Of a DNA stretch of 64,000 nt, positions 36,479-45,779 are shown piece after piece. The notes beneath the pieces were generated by a model that was given only the letters and a program-made list of their open reading frames with translations, was not told where the DNA came from and searched no databases. Numbering within the stretch: the stretch's first letter is position 1; each line of letters starts with the position of its first letter. The stretch covers positions 1 through 64,000 of the forward strand of contig CAWESK010000012.1 in the NCBI GenBank assembly GCA_963811685.1. The letters are read 5' to 3'. The translations under genes were made by a program, and so were the position numbers. The stretch is from CAIWHR01 sp963811685 (lineage in GTDB: Bacteria > Pseudomonadota > Gammaproteobacteria > Burkholderiales > Casimicrobiaceae).

Positions 36479-37531
36479 TCAGGGTTCGGAGGCGGGCGGG
36501 CCGTCGCCGGGCTCCGCGAGCAGCACCATCTGCGCGAGATCATACACGCCGCGCGGGGCGAGATCGCGCATGCACTTGAAGTGCCCGAGCGGGCATTCGC
36601 GCTTGAAGCAGGGACTGCAGGCGATGCTGATCCGCGCGACCTGAGCCACCGTCGACAGCGGCGGCGTGTAGACCGGCGACGACGACCCGAAGAGCGCCAC
36701 CATCGGACGGCCGACGGCGGCCGCGGCATGCATCAGCCCGGAATCGTTGCTGACGACGATGGAGGCGAGCGAGAGAAGGTCGATCGCCGTGCCGAGATCG
36801 GTGCGACCCGTGAGGTCGCGAATTTGCCGGCTCGTTTCGCCCGCCGCCTGCATCACGGATTCGGCCGCAAGCTTGTCGTTGGGCGAGCCGACGAGCCACA
36901 CTTGCAGGCCGTCGGCCAGGAATCGCGACGCGAGCTCCGCGAAATGCGTCGGCGGCCACCGCTTCGCCGGCCCGTATTCCGCGCCGGGGCACAGGATCGC
37001 GATATTGCGGTCGGTGCGCAGCCGCAGCGCGCGGACCGCCGCGGCGCGATTCGCGAGGTCGGGCACGAGCACGGGCCGCGGCGGCATCGGCACCAATTCG
37101 CCCGGCCGCACGGCAAGCGCGGCGAAGCGGTCGACGAGGCGCGGCAACGCTCGCTGGTTCAGCCGGCGGATGTCGTTCAGCAGGCCGTAGCGAGCTTCGC
37201 CGACATAGCCGGTCCGATGGGGAATGCGCGCGAGCCAGGGCACCAGCGCGGATTTCCATGAATTCGGCAGCACGATCGCGCGCGTGTAGCCGTTGCCCGC
37301 AAGCTCCTTCGCCAATGCCTTGCGCTCGCGCAGGTTGAAGCGCCCGTGCGCCGTCGTGGTCTCGACGATGCGGCCGATGCCGCGCATGCGCGCGTAGACG
37401 GCAGCGCACCAGGCGGGCGCGAGAACGTCCACGATCGGCGTCTCGAGCGGATCGCGGACAAGGGCGACCAGTGGTTCCGACAGGATGGCGTCGCCGATCC
37501 ACGCGGGCGCGACGATCAGGATGCGCTCCAT
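36479..37531 (-). CDS. waaF: Lipopolysaccharide heptosyltransferase II
   Basis: Adds the second L-glycero-D-manno-heptose to the LPS inner core at the cytoplasmic face of the inner membrane. The 350-residue GT-B protein opens ILIVAPAWIGDAILSEPLVA and has LPNSWKSALVPWLARIPHRT, AILCPGAEYGPAKRWPPTHF, ASIVVSNDSGLMHAAAAVGR and FGSSSPVYTPP. These set WaaF apart from WaaC. Presence of waaF shows a Gram-negative LPS maker. Order glnE-ilvE-zinc finger-waaF on the minus strand is conserved in betaproteobacteria. Confidence 0.93.
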   Translation of the reverse strand: MERILIVAPAWIGDAILSEPLVALVRDPLETPIVDVLAPAWCAAVYARMRGIGRIVETTTAHGRFNLRERKALAKELAGNGYTRAIVLPNSWKSALVPWLARIPHRTGYVGEARYGLLNDIRRLNQRALPRLVDRFAALAVRPGELVPMPPRPVLVPDLANRAAAVRALRLRTDRNIAILCPGAEYGPAKRWPPTHFAELASRFLADGLQVWLVGSPNDKLAAESVMQAAGETSRQIRDLTGRTDLGTAIDLLSLASIVVSNDSGLMHAAAAVGRPMVALFGSSSPVYTPPLSTVAQVARISIACSPCFKRECPLGHFKCMRDLAPRGVYDLAQMVLLAEPGDGPPASEP

Positions 37532-37563
37532 TGCCTGCGGCCGATTCGGCCTGCGCTCCGCCG

Positions 37564-37764
37564 CTAGTGGCCGCCCTTGAGCGGTCCGCCCGCGAGTTCG
37601 TATCGCGTCCCGCAATACGGGCACATTGCGAATCCGGTCTCCGCGATGTCGAGGTAGACGCGCGGATGGCTCGACCACAACGGCATCCGCGGATTGGGAC
37701 AGTAGACGGGCAGATCCTCCGGGCGCACCAGGACGACGTCGCGGTCGTGCACCTCGGCCATCAT
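37564..37764 (-). CDS. Small zinc-finger protein (zf-CHCC type)
   Basis: A 66-residue protein with His34, Cys48 and Cys51 in MCPYCGTRYEL plus an early Cys in PVYCPNPRMPLWSSHPRVYL. This is the CHCC finger also found in the NDUFS6 accessory subunit of complex I. In bacteria it is a free-standing small protein of unknown role, often between ilvE and waaF as here. Two adjacent ATG codons (37764, 37761) are possible starts. Confidence 0.85.
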   Translation of the reverse strand: MMAEVHDRDVVLVRPEDLPVYCPNPRMPLWSSHPRVYLDIAETGFAMCPYCGTRYELAGGPLKGGH

Positions 37765-37966
37765 GGCCTCCGCGGCGGCGGCGACATGCGATGCTGCTCG
37801 AGGTCGGCCATCGCAATCGCGCGCGGACGCGCGGCCTCCGCTCGATCAGCTCTTGTCGTTTCGCCCGAGAGTCGGCCGCCGCCACGCGCTCGCAGACGCG
37901 AGCTTCGCTCCTTGGCTTCGCCCTGCTCGCGCGGGCGTCCTCGGGCCTTGGCTTCGCCCCGCGCGC
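37765..37966. repeat. GC-rich spacer with short direct repeats between ilvE and zinc-finger gene
   Basis: CTTGGCTTCGCCC occurs at 37911-37923 and again at 37947-37959, with related GAGCTTCGCTC and GCTCGCGCG pieces nearby. No gene is supported. The spacing inside an otherwise tight operon is unusual. Confidence 0.4.
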
Positions 37967-38896
37967 TCATTGGGACACCTTCGTGAGCCACGACTTCTTC
38001 GACGGATTGCGGCCGTTCACCGTGTCGAAGAACAACGTCTGCAGCTTCGTCGTCAGCGGGCCGCGCGCGCCAGTGCCGATCGGGCGGTTGTCGTATTCGC
38101 GGATCGGCGTGACTTCGGCGGCGGTGCCGGTGAAGAAGGCCTCGTCGGCGATGTACACCTCGTCGCGCGTGATGCGCCGCTCGATCACCGGAATGCCGAG
38201 CTCGCCGGCGAACGTGATGATGGTGCTCCGCGTGATGCCGTTCAACGCGCCGCCGGACAGGTCGGGCGTGTGGAGCTTGCCGTCGCGGACGATGAACAGG
38301 TTCTCGCCGGAACCCTGGCAGACGAAGCCCTGCGGGTCGAGCAGCATCGCCTCCTCGTAGCCGTCGTGCGTCGCCTCCTGGTTCGACAGGATCGACACCG
38401 CGTAGTTGCAGACGGCCTTGGCGTTGCACATCGTGATGTTCGGGTGATGATGCGTGAACGACGACGTCTTGACGCGGATGCCTTTCTCCAGTCCCTCCGC
38501 GCCGAGGTACGCGCCCCAGGGCCACGCGGCGATCGCGACGCGCACCGGATTCGATTTCGCCGCCACGCCGAGCGCCTCGGAGCCGTAGAAGACGAGCGGC
38601 CGGATGTAGCACGACTCGAGCTTGTTGTCGCGCACGCAGGCGAGCTGGGCCGCCTCGATCTCCTCGCGCGCGAACGGGATCTTCATCGCGAAGATCTGCG
38701 CCGAGCGGAACAGGCGGTCGGTGTGGTCGCGCAGCCGGAAGATCGCCGGCCCGTCGGCCGTCTTGTATGCGCGCACGCCTTCGAACACGCCCATGCCGTA
38801 ATGGAGCGTGTGGGTGAGGACGTGCGTGTTCGCGTCGCGCCACGGCACCATCTTCCCGTCGTACCAGATCCAGCCATCGCGGTCTGCCATGGACAT
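37967..38896 (-). CDS. ilvE: Branched-chain amino acid aminotransferase
   Basis: PLP enzyme of fold type IV that makes Leu, Ile and Val from their keto acids. The 309-residue length is typical. HTLHYGMGVFEGVRAYKTAD and SCYIRPLVFYGSEALGVAAK are substrate-side blocks. ITMCNAKAVCNYAVSILSNQ carries the PLP Lys, and GSGENLFIVRDGKLHTPDLS and FFTGTAAEVTPIREYDNRPI follow. GITRSTII contacts the cofactor phosphate. It follows glnE by 33 bases on the same strand. Confidence 0.95.
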   Translation of the reverse strand: MSMADRDGWIWYDGKMVPWRDANTHVLTHTLHYGMGVFEGVRAYKTADGPAIFRLRDHTDRLFRSAQIFAMKIPFAREEIEAAQLACVRDNKLESCYIRPLVFYGSEALGVAAKSNPVRVAIAAWPWGAYLGAEGLEKGIRVKTSSFTHHHPNITMCNAKAVCNYAVSILSNQEATHDGYEEAMLLDPQGFVCQGSGENLFIVRDGKLHTPDLSGGALNGITRSTIITFAGELGIPVIERRITRDEVYIADEAFFTGTAAEVTPIREYDNRPIGTGARGPLTTKLQTLFFDTVNGRNPSKKSWLTKVSQ

Positions 38897-38929
38897 GGCG
38901 CCGTCTCCCTGCGTATCGAAACGGCGATT

Positions 38930-41716
38930 TTACCCGATCGCTGCGGCGACCGGCCGCGGACCGGCCCACGGCGCGCCGAAGACTTCTGTCCACAGTGCGC
39001 TCACGGCGTCGCGGCGCGCGCGCTGCGAAGCGGCGTCGACGCGCGCATGGGGCGCGCCGGTCAGGCGGACCTGATGCTGGAGCCGGCGGAATTCCCGGTA
39101 GGCGTCGGCAGCCGCAAGAGCGAGGGGCGCAGGGATCAGCCCTTCGTCGCCGGCGATGCGCAAAAGCGCGATGTTGCCGACATTCGGAGTGAGTACCGCA
39201 TGCTCGTGCGCGAATGCGAGCACCATGAACTGAACCGCGAACTCCACGTCCACCATGCCGCCGGCGTCGTGCTTGAGATCGAACAGCGCCGTCCGATTCG
39301 GATGCCCGGCGGCCATCTTGCGCCGCATGTCGACGACATCGCGCGCCAGCGCGGCGCGGTCGCGCGGAAGACGCAGGAGCTCGTCGCGAAGCTCCTCGAA
39401 CGCGGCCCCGACCGCAACGTCGCCGGTCACGAAGCGCGCGCGCGTCAGCGCCTGGTGCTCCCACGTCCATGCGTGCTCTCGCTGATAGCGCCGGAACGAC
39501 GCGAGCGAGGACACCATGAGACCGGAGACGCCATCCGGGCGGAGACGGATATCGATGTCGTAGAGCGTTCCCGCGGCCGTCGTCGCGGTGAGCCAGGTGA
39601 TGAGCTTCTGCGCGAGCTTCGCATAGCGCTCGGTGGCCGACTCGTCCGGGTCGTCGTGGAGGAACACGAGATCGAGATCGGACGCGTAGCCGAGCTCCTT
39701 GCCGCCCAGCTTGCCGTAGCCCACGATGGCGAACCTGGGCGGCGCGTCGCGAGTCCCGCCGATCTCGATCCACGTGGCGGCGAGCGCAGCTTCGATGATG
39801 ACGTCGGCCAGCATCGACAAATGATCGGCGAGGCGCTCGACGGTGAGGAGTCCGGCGAGATCCTGGGCGAGGAGCCTGAAGGTTTGCGCGTGCTGGAAAT
39901 GGCGCAGCACGTCGAGCTGCCGTTCCGCGTCGCCCTCGTGGTCGCGCACCAGGCGCCGCAGCTCCTCTTTCCACGCATCCCAATCCGGCAATGAGAGCAG
40001 GACCCGCGCATCGAGGAGCTCGTCCAGGAGCAGCGGATGCCGCGTGAGGTAGTCGGCGGCCCAGCTCGAGGCGCCCATCAGGTGCGCGAGCCTGGGCAAC
40101 ACGGGCGGATGCTCGATCAGCAGGGCGAGATAGGCGCTCCGCCGGCTGATCGCCTCGAGCAGCCCGAAGAGACGCTTGAACACGGTCTGGGCGCTCGTGT
40201 TCTTGCTCCGCTCGACCGCGGCCACCTGAAGGAGCCGGGGAACGAGGTCGTCGACGCGCTGCTGCGACAGGGCCGGCAGCGCAACGTAGCGGTTGCTGGC
40301 GCGCAGCCGCGCGAGGTCGGCGACGAGACCTGCCGGGTCGTCGAAGCCCGCTTGCGCGAGCGCATCGCGAGCAATATCGGCATCCGCATCGCCGCGCCAG
40401 ATGGCTGCCAGCGCGGGCAGATCGGGCGCGCGCGACGGCACCGCGCTGTCGTTGCCGGTGGTCGTCCCGCTGCCTGCACTATCGGCGGCGGCGACGGCGT
40501 CGTCGCCGAAGGCGGCGTCGAATTGCGCACCCACCGCCTGCCGATGGGCGGCGAGCGCCGTCTCGAAATCGGCGGCTTGCGGGTAACCGCAGGCCTCCGC
40601 GAGCGCGGCGAGCTCGGCGCCGTCGTCCGGGATTCGCTGCGTTTGCCGATCGTCGCGATACTGCAGCCGGTGCTCGACGTCGCGGAGGAACACGTAGGCG
40701 GCGCGTAGCATTCCCACAGCCGCCTCGGGCAGAAGACCGCGCGCGGTGATCGCATCGAGCGCCGCCTGCGTGCCGCGCGCGCGAAGCGCCGGCTCGCGGC
40801 CGCCGCGAACGAGCTGCAGCGCCTGCACGATGAATTCGATTTCGCGGATGCCGCCGGGACCGAGCTTGATGTCGAGCGCGTAATCGCGGCGTCGCACCTG
40901 CTCTCTGATCTGGCGATGGATGTCGCGCAGGCCCTCGTAGGCGTCGAAGTCGAGGTATTTGCGAAACACGAACGGCGTGACGAGTGCCATGAGCTCGTCG
41001 TGGCGCGCGCCGGTGAGCGGCCGCGCCTTCAGCCACGCGTAACGCTCCCATGCCCGTCCCTGGGTGACGAGGTAGCGTTCGAGCGCCGCGAATGAAACGG
41101 TCAGCGGACCGCTTTGGCCGTACGGGCGGAGACGCATGTCGACCCGGAACACGAAACCGTCGGGGGTGGCATCGTCGAGGGCGCCGATCACGCGCCGGCC
41201 CAGCCGGTCGAAGAATTCCTGGTTGGCGAGCGGCCGCGGGCCGTCCGTCTCGCCTTCGTCGGGATAGGCGAAGACGAGATCGACATCGGAGGAGACGTTG
41301 AGCTCGCCGCCGCCGAGCTTGCCCATGCCGATGACGATCAGTTGCTGGGCGATCCCGTGGAGGTCGCGGGGCTCGCCGTGGAGCGCGGCGAGGGCGGCGT
41401 GGTGGACGGCGACCGCCGCCCTGACGGCGGTGTCGGCCAGCATGGTCATGTTTTCGCACACTTCGGCAAGGCCGGCGCGACCGGTGAGATCGCGCGCGAG
41501 CGTGTGCAGCACGGTGCGCCGGCGCAAGGTGCGCAGCGAGGCGGCGAGCGCCGCGCCGTCGAGCGATTGCGCCACCTCAATCCATGCCGCCGACGGGTCG
41601 AGCGGCGCGTCGAGGGTCCGCAGCAGCCATGCCCGGTCTTCCGGATGCGCCGCGAGCACCTGGGTGGCGTAACGGCTGTACGCGATGGCCGCGGCGAGGT
41701 CGAGGGGAACGATCAT
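38930..41716 (-). CDS. glnE: Bifunctional glutamine synthetase adenylyltransferase/deadenylase
   Basis: Adds AMP to, or removes it from, glutamine synthetase according to GlnB and glutamine status. The 928-residue protein has two nucleotidyltransferase domains. The N-terminal deadenylase has VIGMGKLGGGELNVSSDVDL (residues 127-146). The C-terminal adenylylase has IVGYGKLGGKELGYASDLDL, with FLHDD just after. FRVDMRLRPYGQSGPL and LYDIDIRLRPDGVSGLMV are the paired downstream blocks, and RREIEFIVQ-type sequences also appear in each half. First gene of glnE-ilvE-zinc finger-waaF. Confidence 0.95.
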   Translation of the reverse strand: MIVPLDLAAAIAYSRYATQVLAAHPEDRAWLLRTLDAPLDPSAAWIEVAQSLDGAALAASLRTLRRRTVLHTLARDLTGRAGLAEVCENMTMLADTAVRAAVAVHHAALAALHGEPRDLHGIAQQLIVIGMGKLGGGELNVSSDVDLVFAYPDEGETDGPRPLANQEFFDRLGRRVIGALDDATPDGFVFRVDMRLRPYGQSGPLTVSFAALERYLVTQGRAWERYAWLKARPLTGARHDELMALVTPFVFRKYLDFDAYEGLRDIHRQIREQVRRRDYALDIKLGPGGIREIEFIVQALQLVRGGREPALRARGTQAALDAITARGLLPEAAVGMLRAAYVFLRDVEHRLQYRDDRQTQRIPDDGAELAALAEACGYPQAADFETALAAHRQAVGAQFDAAFGDDAVAAADSAGSGTTTGNDSAVPSRAPDLPALAAIWRGDADADIARDALAQAGFDDPAGLVADLARLRASNRYVALPALSQQRVDDLVPRLLQVAAVERSKNTSAQTVFKRLFGLLEAISRRSAYLALLIEHPPVLPRLAHLMGASSWAADYLTRHPLLLDELLDARVLLSLPDWDAWKEELRRLVRDHEGDAERQLDVLRHFQHAQTFRLLAQDLAGLLTVERLADHLSMLADVIIEAALAATWIEIGGTRDAPPRFAIVGYGKLGGKELGYASDLDLVFLHDDPDESATERYAKLAQKLITWLTATTAAGTLYDIDIRLRPDGVSGLMVSSLASFRRYQREHAWTWEHQALTRARFVTGDVAVGAAFEELRDELLRLPRDRAALARDVVDMRRKMAAGHPNRTALFDLKHDAGGMVDVEFAVQFMVLAFAHEHAVLTPNVGNIALLRIAGDEGLIPAPLALAAADAYREFRRLQHQVRLTGAPHARVDAASQRARRDAVSALWTEVFGAPWAGPRPVAAAIG

Positions 41717-41788
41717 CGAGGTTTCCCGTCACACGGCAAGGAGCGCCGGCGCGCGCGGCGCCGGGACGGCGAGGCCGGTGGGCATCCG

Positions 41789-41794
41789 CTACAA
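41789..41794 (+). promoter_or_regulatory. Candidate -10 element for yhdP
   Basis: TACAAT 19 bases before the yhdP ATG in the short gap divergent from glnE. No strong -35 is visible, so this is tentative. Confidence 0.3.
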
Positions 41795-41813
41795 TGGAAC
41801 GGGTCACTCCATT

Positions 41814-44800
41814 ATGCCTTTGGTCCGCGCCTCCTTCAGCGCCCTCGGCGCGTTGAACCCCCCACTTCGCCGCCTCGCTCGCATCGTCGGCGTCGTCGTT
41901 GTCGCGGGGTTCGCGCTGTTCGCGCTTGCGCTGCTCGCCATCCGGTTCGTCGTATTTCCGCGCATCGACACGTATCGCGACACGCTGACGGCGACACTGT
42001 CGGCCCAGCTCGGCCAGCGGGTCGAGATCTCCTCGCTCGCCACCGGCTGGGACGGCTGGAACCCGAAGCTCGTCATCGGTGGCCTGCGCGTGCAGGACCG
42101 CACGGGCGCGAGCGACGTGCCGCTGCTCGAGCTCCCCGAAGTCGATCTCATCGTCGCCTGGACGTCGCTGCCGCTTTTCGAGCTGCGGCTGAAGCAGCTC
42201 GTCATCGAGCGCCCCCGCCTCGCCATCAGGCGCGACCGCGGGGGAATGCTCCACGTCGCGGGCCTCGAATTCGACCCAATGCAGAAATCGAACGATCTGC
42301 CGCTGACCGACTGGATCCTGCGGCAGCGCCAGATCGTGATCCGCGACGCGCTCGTCACCTGGAACGACGACGCGCGCAACGCGCCGCAGCTCGTGCTCGA
42401 TCGCGTGCAATTCCGCCTGGAGAACCGCTTCGGCCGCCATCGCTTCGGCATCGCGGGAACGCCGCCCGCGGATGTCTCCGCGCCGATCGACATCCGCGGC
42501 GATATCCAGGGCGGGTCGTTCAAGGAATGGCAAAAGGCGCGCGGGCAGATCTACGTGCGCCTCGATTACGCCGACGTCGAAGCGTGGCGCGAATGGTTGC
42601 CGTTGCCGGTGGAAATCGCGGCCGGTAAGGGCGCGCTGCGCGTGTGGTTCGATTTTGCGTCGGGCGACGTGCGCGAGATCGTCGCCGATCTCGAGCTCGC
42701 CGACGTCAAGGCCCGGCTCGGCGAGGGCCTGCCGGAGCTCGAACTCGCGCACTTGTCGGGACGCATCGGCTGGCGGGGCGCGCCGCCGGAAGGGGAGCTG
42801 TTCGCGCGTGATCTTGCCTTCGTCACCGCGGCGCGCGCGCGGCTTGAACCGACCAATTTCACCGTGTCGATGCGCGCGGCGGCAGGTGGCGGCGCGCCCG
42901 GTGGCGAGCTGGAATTCGATCGCCTGCAGCTGCAGCCGCTGCGCGAGCTGGCGGCATTCCTGCCGTTGCCTGCGCGCTGGCGCGCCGATCTCGCCCGTTT
43001 TGCGCCTCGCGGGACGCTCACGCACGGCCATGCGCGCTGGGAAGGACCGACGGACGCGCCCACCGCCTTCGCCGCGGGCGCGGAGTTCGCGAATCTCGGC
43101 ATCGTAGCCCAGGATGCGATTCCCGGCGCGGCGGGACTGACCGGCAGCTTCGATGCCACCGAGAAGGGCGGCGAGATCAAGCTCGCAACCCGCGGTGCAT
43201 CGCTCGAGCTGCCGCGCGTGTTTGCCGGCCCGATCCCGTTCGATTCGTTGCAGGGCGCGCTGCAGTGGGACCGCACGGGTGGGCGCACACGCGTCGACAT
43301 CCAGCGCCTGGAGTTCACCAATGCGCAGACGGCCGGCCATGTCAGTGGCACCTATCGCACGGCGGCCCAGGGGCCCGGTGAAGTCGACCTTACCGCGCAG
43401 CTCTCGCGCGCGGATCCGCGCGAGGTGTACCGCTACTTGCCGCTTGCCGCGCATGAAGCCACGCGCACGTGGCTCCAGCGTGCCCTGACCAAAGGGGAAG
43501 TGACCGACGCGCGCCTCAAGCTCGCCGGCGATCTCGCGCAGTTTCCGTTTGCCGACGGCAAGACGGGGCAGTTCATCGTCACCCTCAAGGCGAGAGGCGT
43601 CACGCTGGATTTCGCCGAGCACTGGCCGCCCATCGAGGCCATCGACGGTGAAATCCGTTTCGAGGGAGCGTCGATGGCGATCGATGCGGCACGCGGCCGC
43701 GTGTTCGGAGCGCAGATCGGCCGCACGCGCGCCGGCATCGCCGATCTACGCGCCGCCCCGCCGCGGCTCGCCATCGAAGGGAGCGCCACGGGTTCGATCC
43801 ACGATTTCCTGCGCTACGTCGCGGAGAGCCCGGTTGATGTGATCACGGGCCACGTCACGGAGGGCGCCGAAGGTGCCGGCTCGGGGCTGCTGGTTCTCGA
43901 CCTCGACCTGCCGCTGGGCAAGCGCGAAGGCAGCCGCATCGGGGGCGAATTCACGTTCGTGAACACGCAACTCAAGCTGCCGGGCGTGCCACGACTGTCG
44001 CAGCTCAACGGTAAGTTCGCGTTTTCGAACGGCGACATGAGCGCGCGCGAGATCACCGCGGAGGTAGCGGGCGGCCCCGCGAAATTCGCCGTCGGCACCG
44101 TCGAAGGGCGCATCCGGCTGACGGGCGGCGGCACCGCGAATCTCGCGTCGCTGCGGCGCGAATACCCGTCCCCGCTCGTCGCACGACTGTCGGGGCTTGC
44201 CGACTGGACGGCGACGGCCGACGTGCGCGCCGATCTCTCGACATTCGTGCTCGAAAGCTCGCTCAAGGGCGCTGCGATCGACCTCCCTGTTCCGCTGGGC
44301 AAAGTCGCTGGCGAGACGATTCCGCTGCGCATCGCAATGCGCGAGGACAGCGCCCGGCCGGACGAGGACACGGTCGAAGCCTCCTACGGCCGCGCGCTGC
44401 AGGCGGTGGCCCATCGCAAGCAGCAGGGCAGCGACATGAAGGTCGATCGCGCGCTCGTGGTGCTCGGCAGCGCCGCGGGGCGAACCGAAATGCCGCGTGC
44501 CGAGCGCCCCGGCGTCTGGGTGCGCGGCGACCTGCCGGTGCTCAACGCCGACGACTGGCTGCGCTTGCGCGATCGCGACCGGGCCTCGGCGGGGACGACG
44601 TCGGCCGGCGATGACGATGACGTCGCACTCGCCGGCGTCGACCTCGACATCGGCGCGCTTGAAGTGTTCGGCCGCCGCTTCAACGATTTCAAGGTGACCG
44701 CGCGCCACTCGCTCGAGGACTGGAAGCTCGAGTTGCGCGGCCGCGATATCGCCGGCACGGCCGCCTGGTCGGCGCCCAGCGGCGACGCGCCCAATGGACG

Positions 44801-45779
44801 AATCGTTGCGCGGCTGTCGCGCTTCGCGATGCCTGGAGCGGGCGACCTGCCGCCATGGGGCGGCCCGGACAAGCCGACGGAGACGAAGGCGGCGTCGAGC
44901 CCGATCGAGCGCTGGCCGGAGCTCGACATCGCCGCCGACAGCTTCGTGTCGAAGGGGCGCGATCTCGGAACTCTCGCCGTCGTCGCGGTGCCGCGCGGCA
45001 GCGAATGGCGAATCGAGAAGCTTTCGCTGTCGAACGACGCCGGAAAGATCGAAGCCAACGGCGCGTGGCGCAATATCGGCAGGCAACAACAGACGCGGCT
45101 CGAGGCAGCAGTTGACGTCAACGATGCCGGCGCTTTCCTTGCCCGGATGGGATACCCCGACGCGATCAAGGGCGCACCGACGACGCTTTCGGGTCAGCTC
45201 GCGTGGGCAGGCTCGCCGACGGAATTCGATTATCCGACGCTGACGGGCGCTTTCCGGCTGACGACGGGACGCGGCCGCTTCACGAAGATCGAGCCGGGGA
45301 TCGGCAAGCTGCTGGGCGTCCTGTCGCTGCAGGCGCTCCCGCGCCGCATCTCGCTCGATTTCCAGGATGTGTTCAGCGAAGGATTCGCGTTCGACGAAAT
45401 CACCGGCGACGTCCGGGTGACCAACGGCGTGATGGTCACGGACAACCTGCGCCTCCTCGGTCCCGCGGCCAAGATCGACATCGCCGGCGACACCGACCTC
45501 GCGAAGGAGACGCAACGTCTGTCGGTGCACGTGCAGCCGGCGCTGTCGACGAGCGTGTCGGCAGGCGCGGCGCTGCTGTTCTTCGCGAACCCGCTCGTCG
45601 GCGCCGCCGTGGGCGCCGGATCGCTGCTCGCGCAAAGCGTTCTCAAGGACCCGATCGAGCAGTTCTTCAGCTATCAATACACCGTCACCGGCGGCTGGTC
45701 GGATCCGGTGGTCACGCGCGGCGGAACCGCGACGGCGAGCGTCGCGCCCGGCCCGAAAGCCGATGGAATGACGCGATGA
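41814..45779 (+). CDS. yhdP: YhdP family AsmA-like envelope protein
   Basis: A 1,321-residue protein with one N-terminal membrane helix (near residues 20-43) and a very long periplasmic beta-rich body. VFPRIDTYRDTLTATLSAQL, then GQRVEISSLATGWDGWNPKL, and LPEVDLIVAWTSLPLFELRL mark the AsmA-like start. RGRFTKIEPGIGKLLGVLSL and PRRISLDFQDVFSEGFAFDE near the C-terminus are the best-conserved part. In E. coli, YhdP, TamB and YdbH carry phospholipids to the outer membrane. It overlaps the nitrilase gene by ATGA. It is divergent from glnE. Confidence 0.92.
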   Translation: MPLVRASFSALGALNPPLRRLARIVGVVVVAGFALFALALLAIRFVVFPRIDTYRDTLTATLSAQLGQRVEISSLATGWDGWNPKLVIGGLRVQDRTGASDVPLLELPEVDLIVAWTSLPLFELRLKQLVIERPRLAIRRDRGGMLHVAGLEFDPMQKSNDLPLTDWILRQRQIVIRDALVTWNDDARNAPQLVLDRVQFRLENRFGRHRFGIAGTPPADVSAPIDIRGDIQGGSFKEWQKARGQIYVRLDYADVEAWREWLPLPVEIAAGKGALRVWFDFASGDVREIVADLELADVKARLGEGLPELELAHLSGRIGWRGAPPEGELFARDLAFVTAARARLEPTNFTVSMRAAAGGGAPGGELEFDRLQLQPLRELAAFLPLPARWRADLARFAPRGTLTHGHARWEGPTDAPTAFAAGAEFANLGIVAQDAIPGAAGLTGSFDATEKGGEIKLATRGASLELPRVFAGPIPFDSLQGALQWDRTGGRTRVDIQRLEFTNAQTAGHVSGTYRTAAQGPGEVDLTAQLSRADPREVYRYLPLAAHEATRTWLQRALTKGEVTDARLKLAGDLAQFPFADGKTGQFIVTLKARGVTLDFAEHWPPIEAIDGEIRFEGASMAIDAARGRVFGAQIGRTRAGIADLRAAPPRLAIEGSATGSIHDFLRYVAESPVDVITGHVTEGAEGAGSGLLVLDLDLPLGKREGSRIGGEFTFVNTQLKLPGVPRLSQLNGKFAFSNGDMSAREITAEVAGGPAKFAVGTVEGRIRLTGGGTANLASLRREYPSPLVARLSGLADWTATADVRADLSTFVLESSLKGAAIDLPVPLGKVAGETIPLRIAMREDSARPDEDTVEASYGRALQAVAHRKQQGSDMKVDRALVVLGSAAGRTEMPRAERPGVWVRGDLPVLNADDWLRLRDRDRASAGTTSAGDDDDVALAGVDLDIGALEVFGRRFNDFKVTARHSLEDWKLELRGRDIAGTAAWSAPSGDAPNGRIVARLSRFAMPGAGDLPPWGGPDKPTETKAASSPIERWPELDIAADSFVSKGRDLGTLAVVAVPRGSEWRIEKLSLSNDAGKIEANGAWRNIGRQQQTRLEAAVDVNDAGAFLARMGYPDAIKGAPTTLSGQLAWAGSPTEFDYPTLTGAFRLTTGRGRFTKIEPGIGKLLGVLSLQALPRRISLDFQDVFSEGFAFDEITGDVRVTNGVMVTDNLRLLGPAAKIDIAGDTDLAKETQRLSVHVQPALSTSVSAGAALLFFANPLVGAAVGAGSLLAQSVLKDPIEQFFSYQYTVTGGWSDPVVTRGGTATASVAPGPKADGMTR

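Noticed and set aside
37763..39994. A 743-codon open frame opposite ilvE and glnE
   Set aside because: Both genes on the minus strand are certain. The frame crosses their boundary and has no conserved features.
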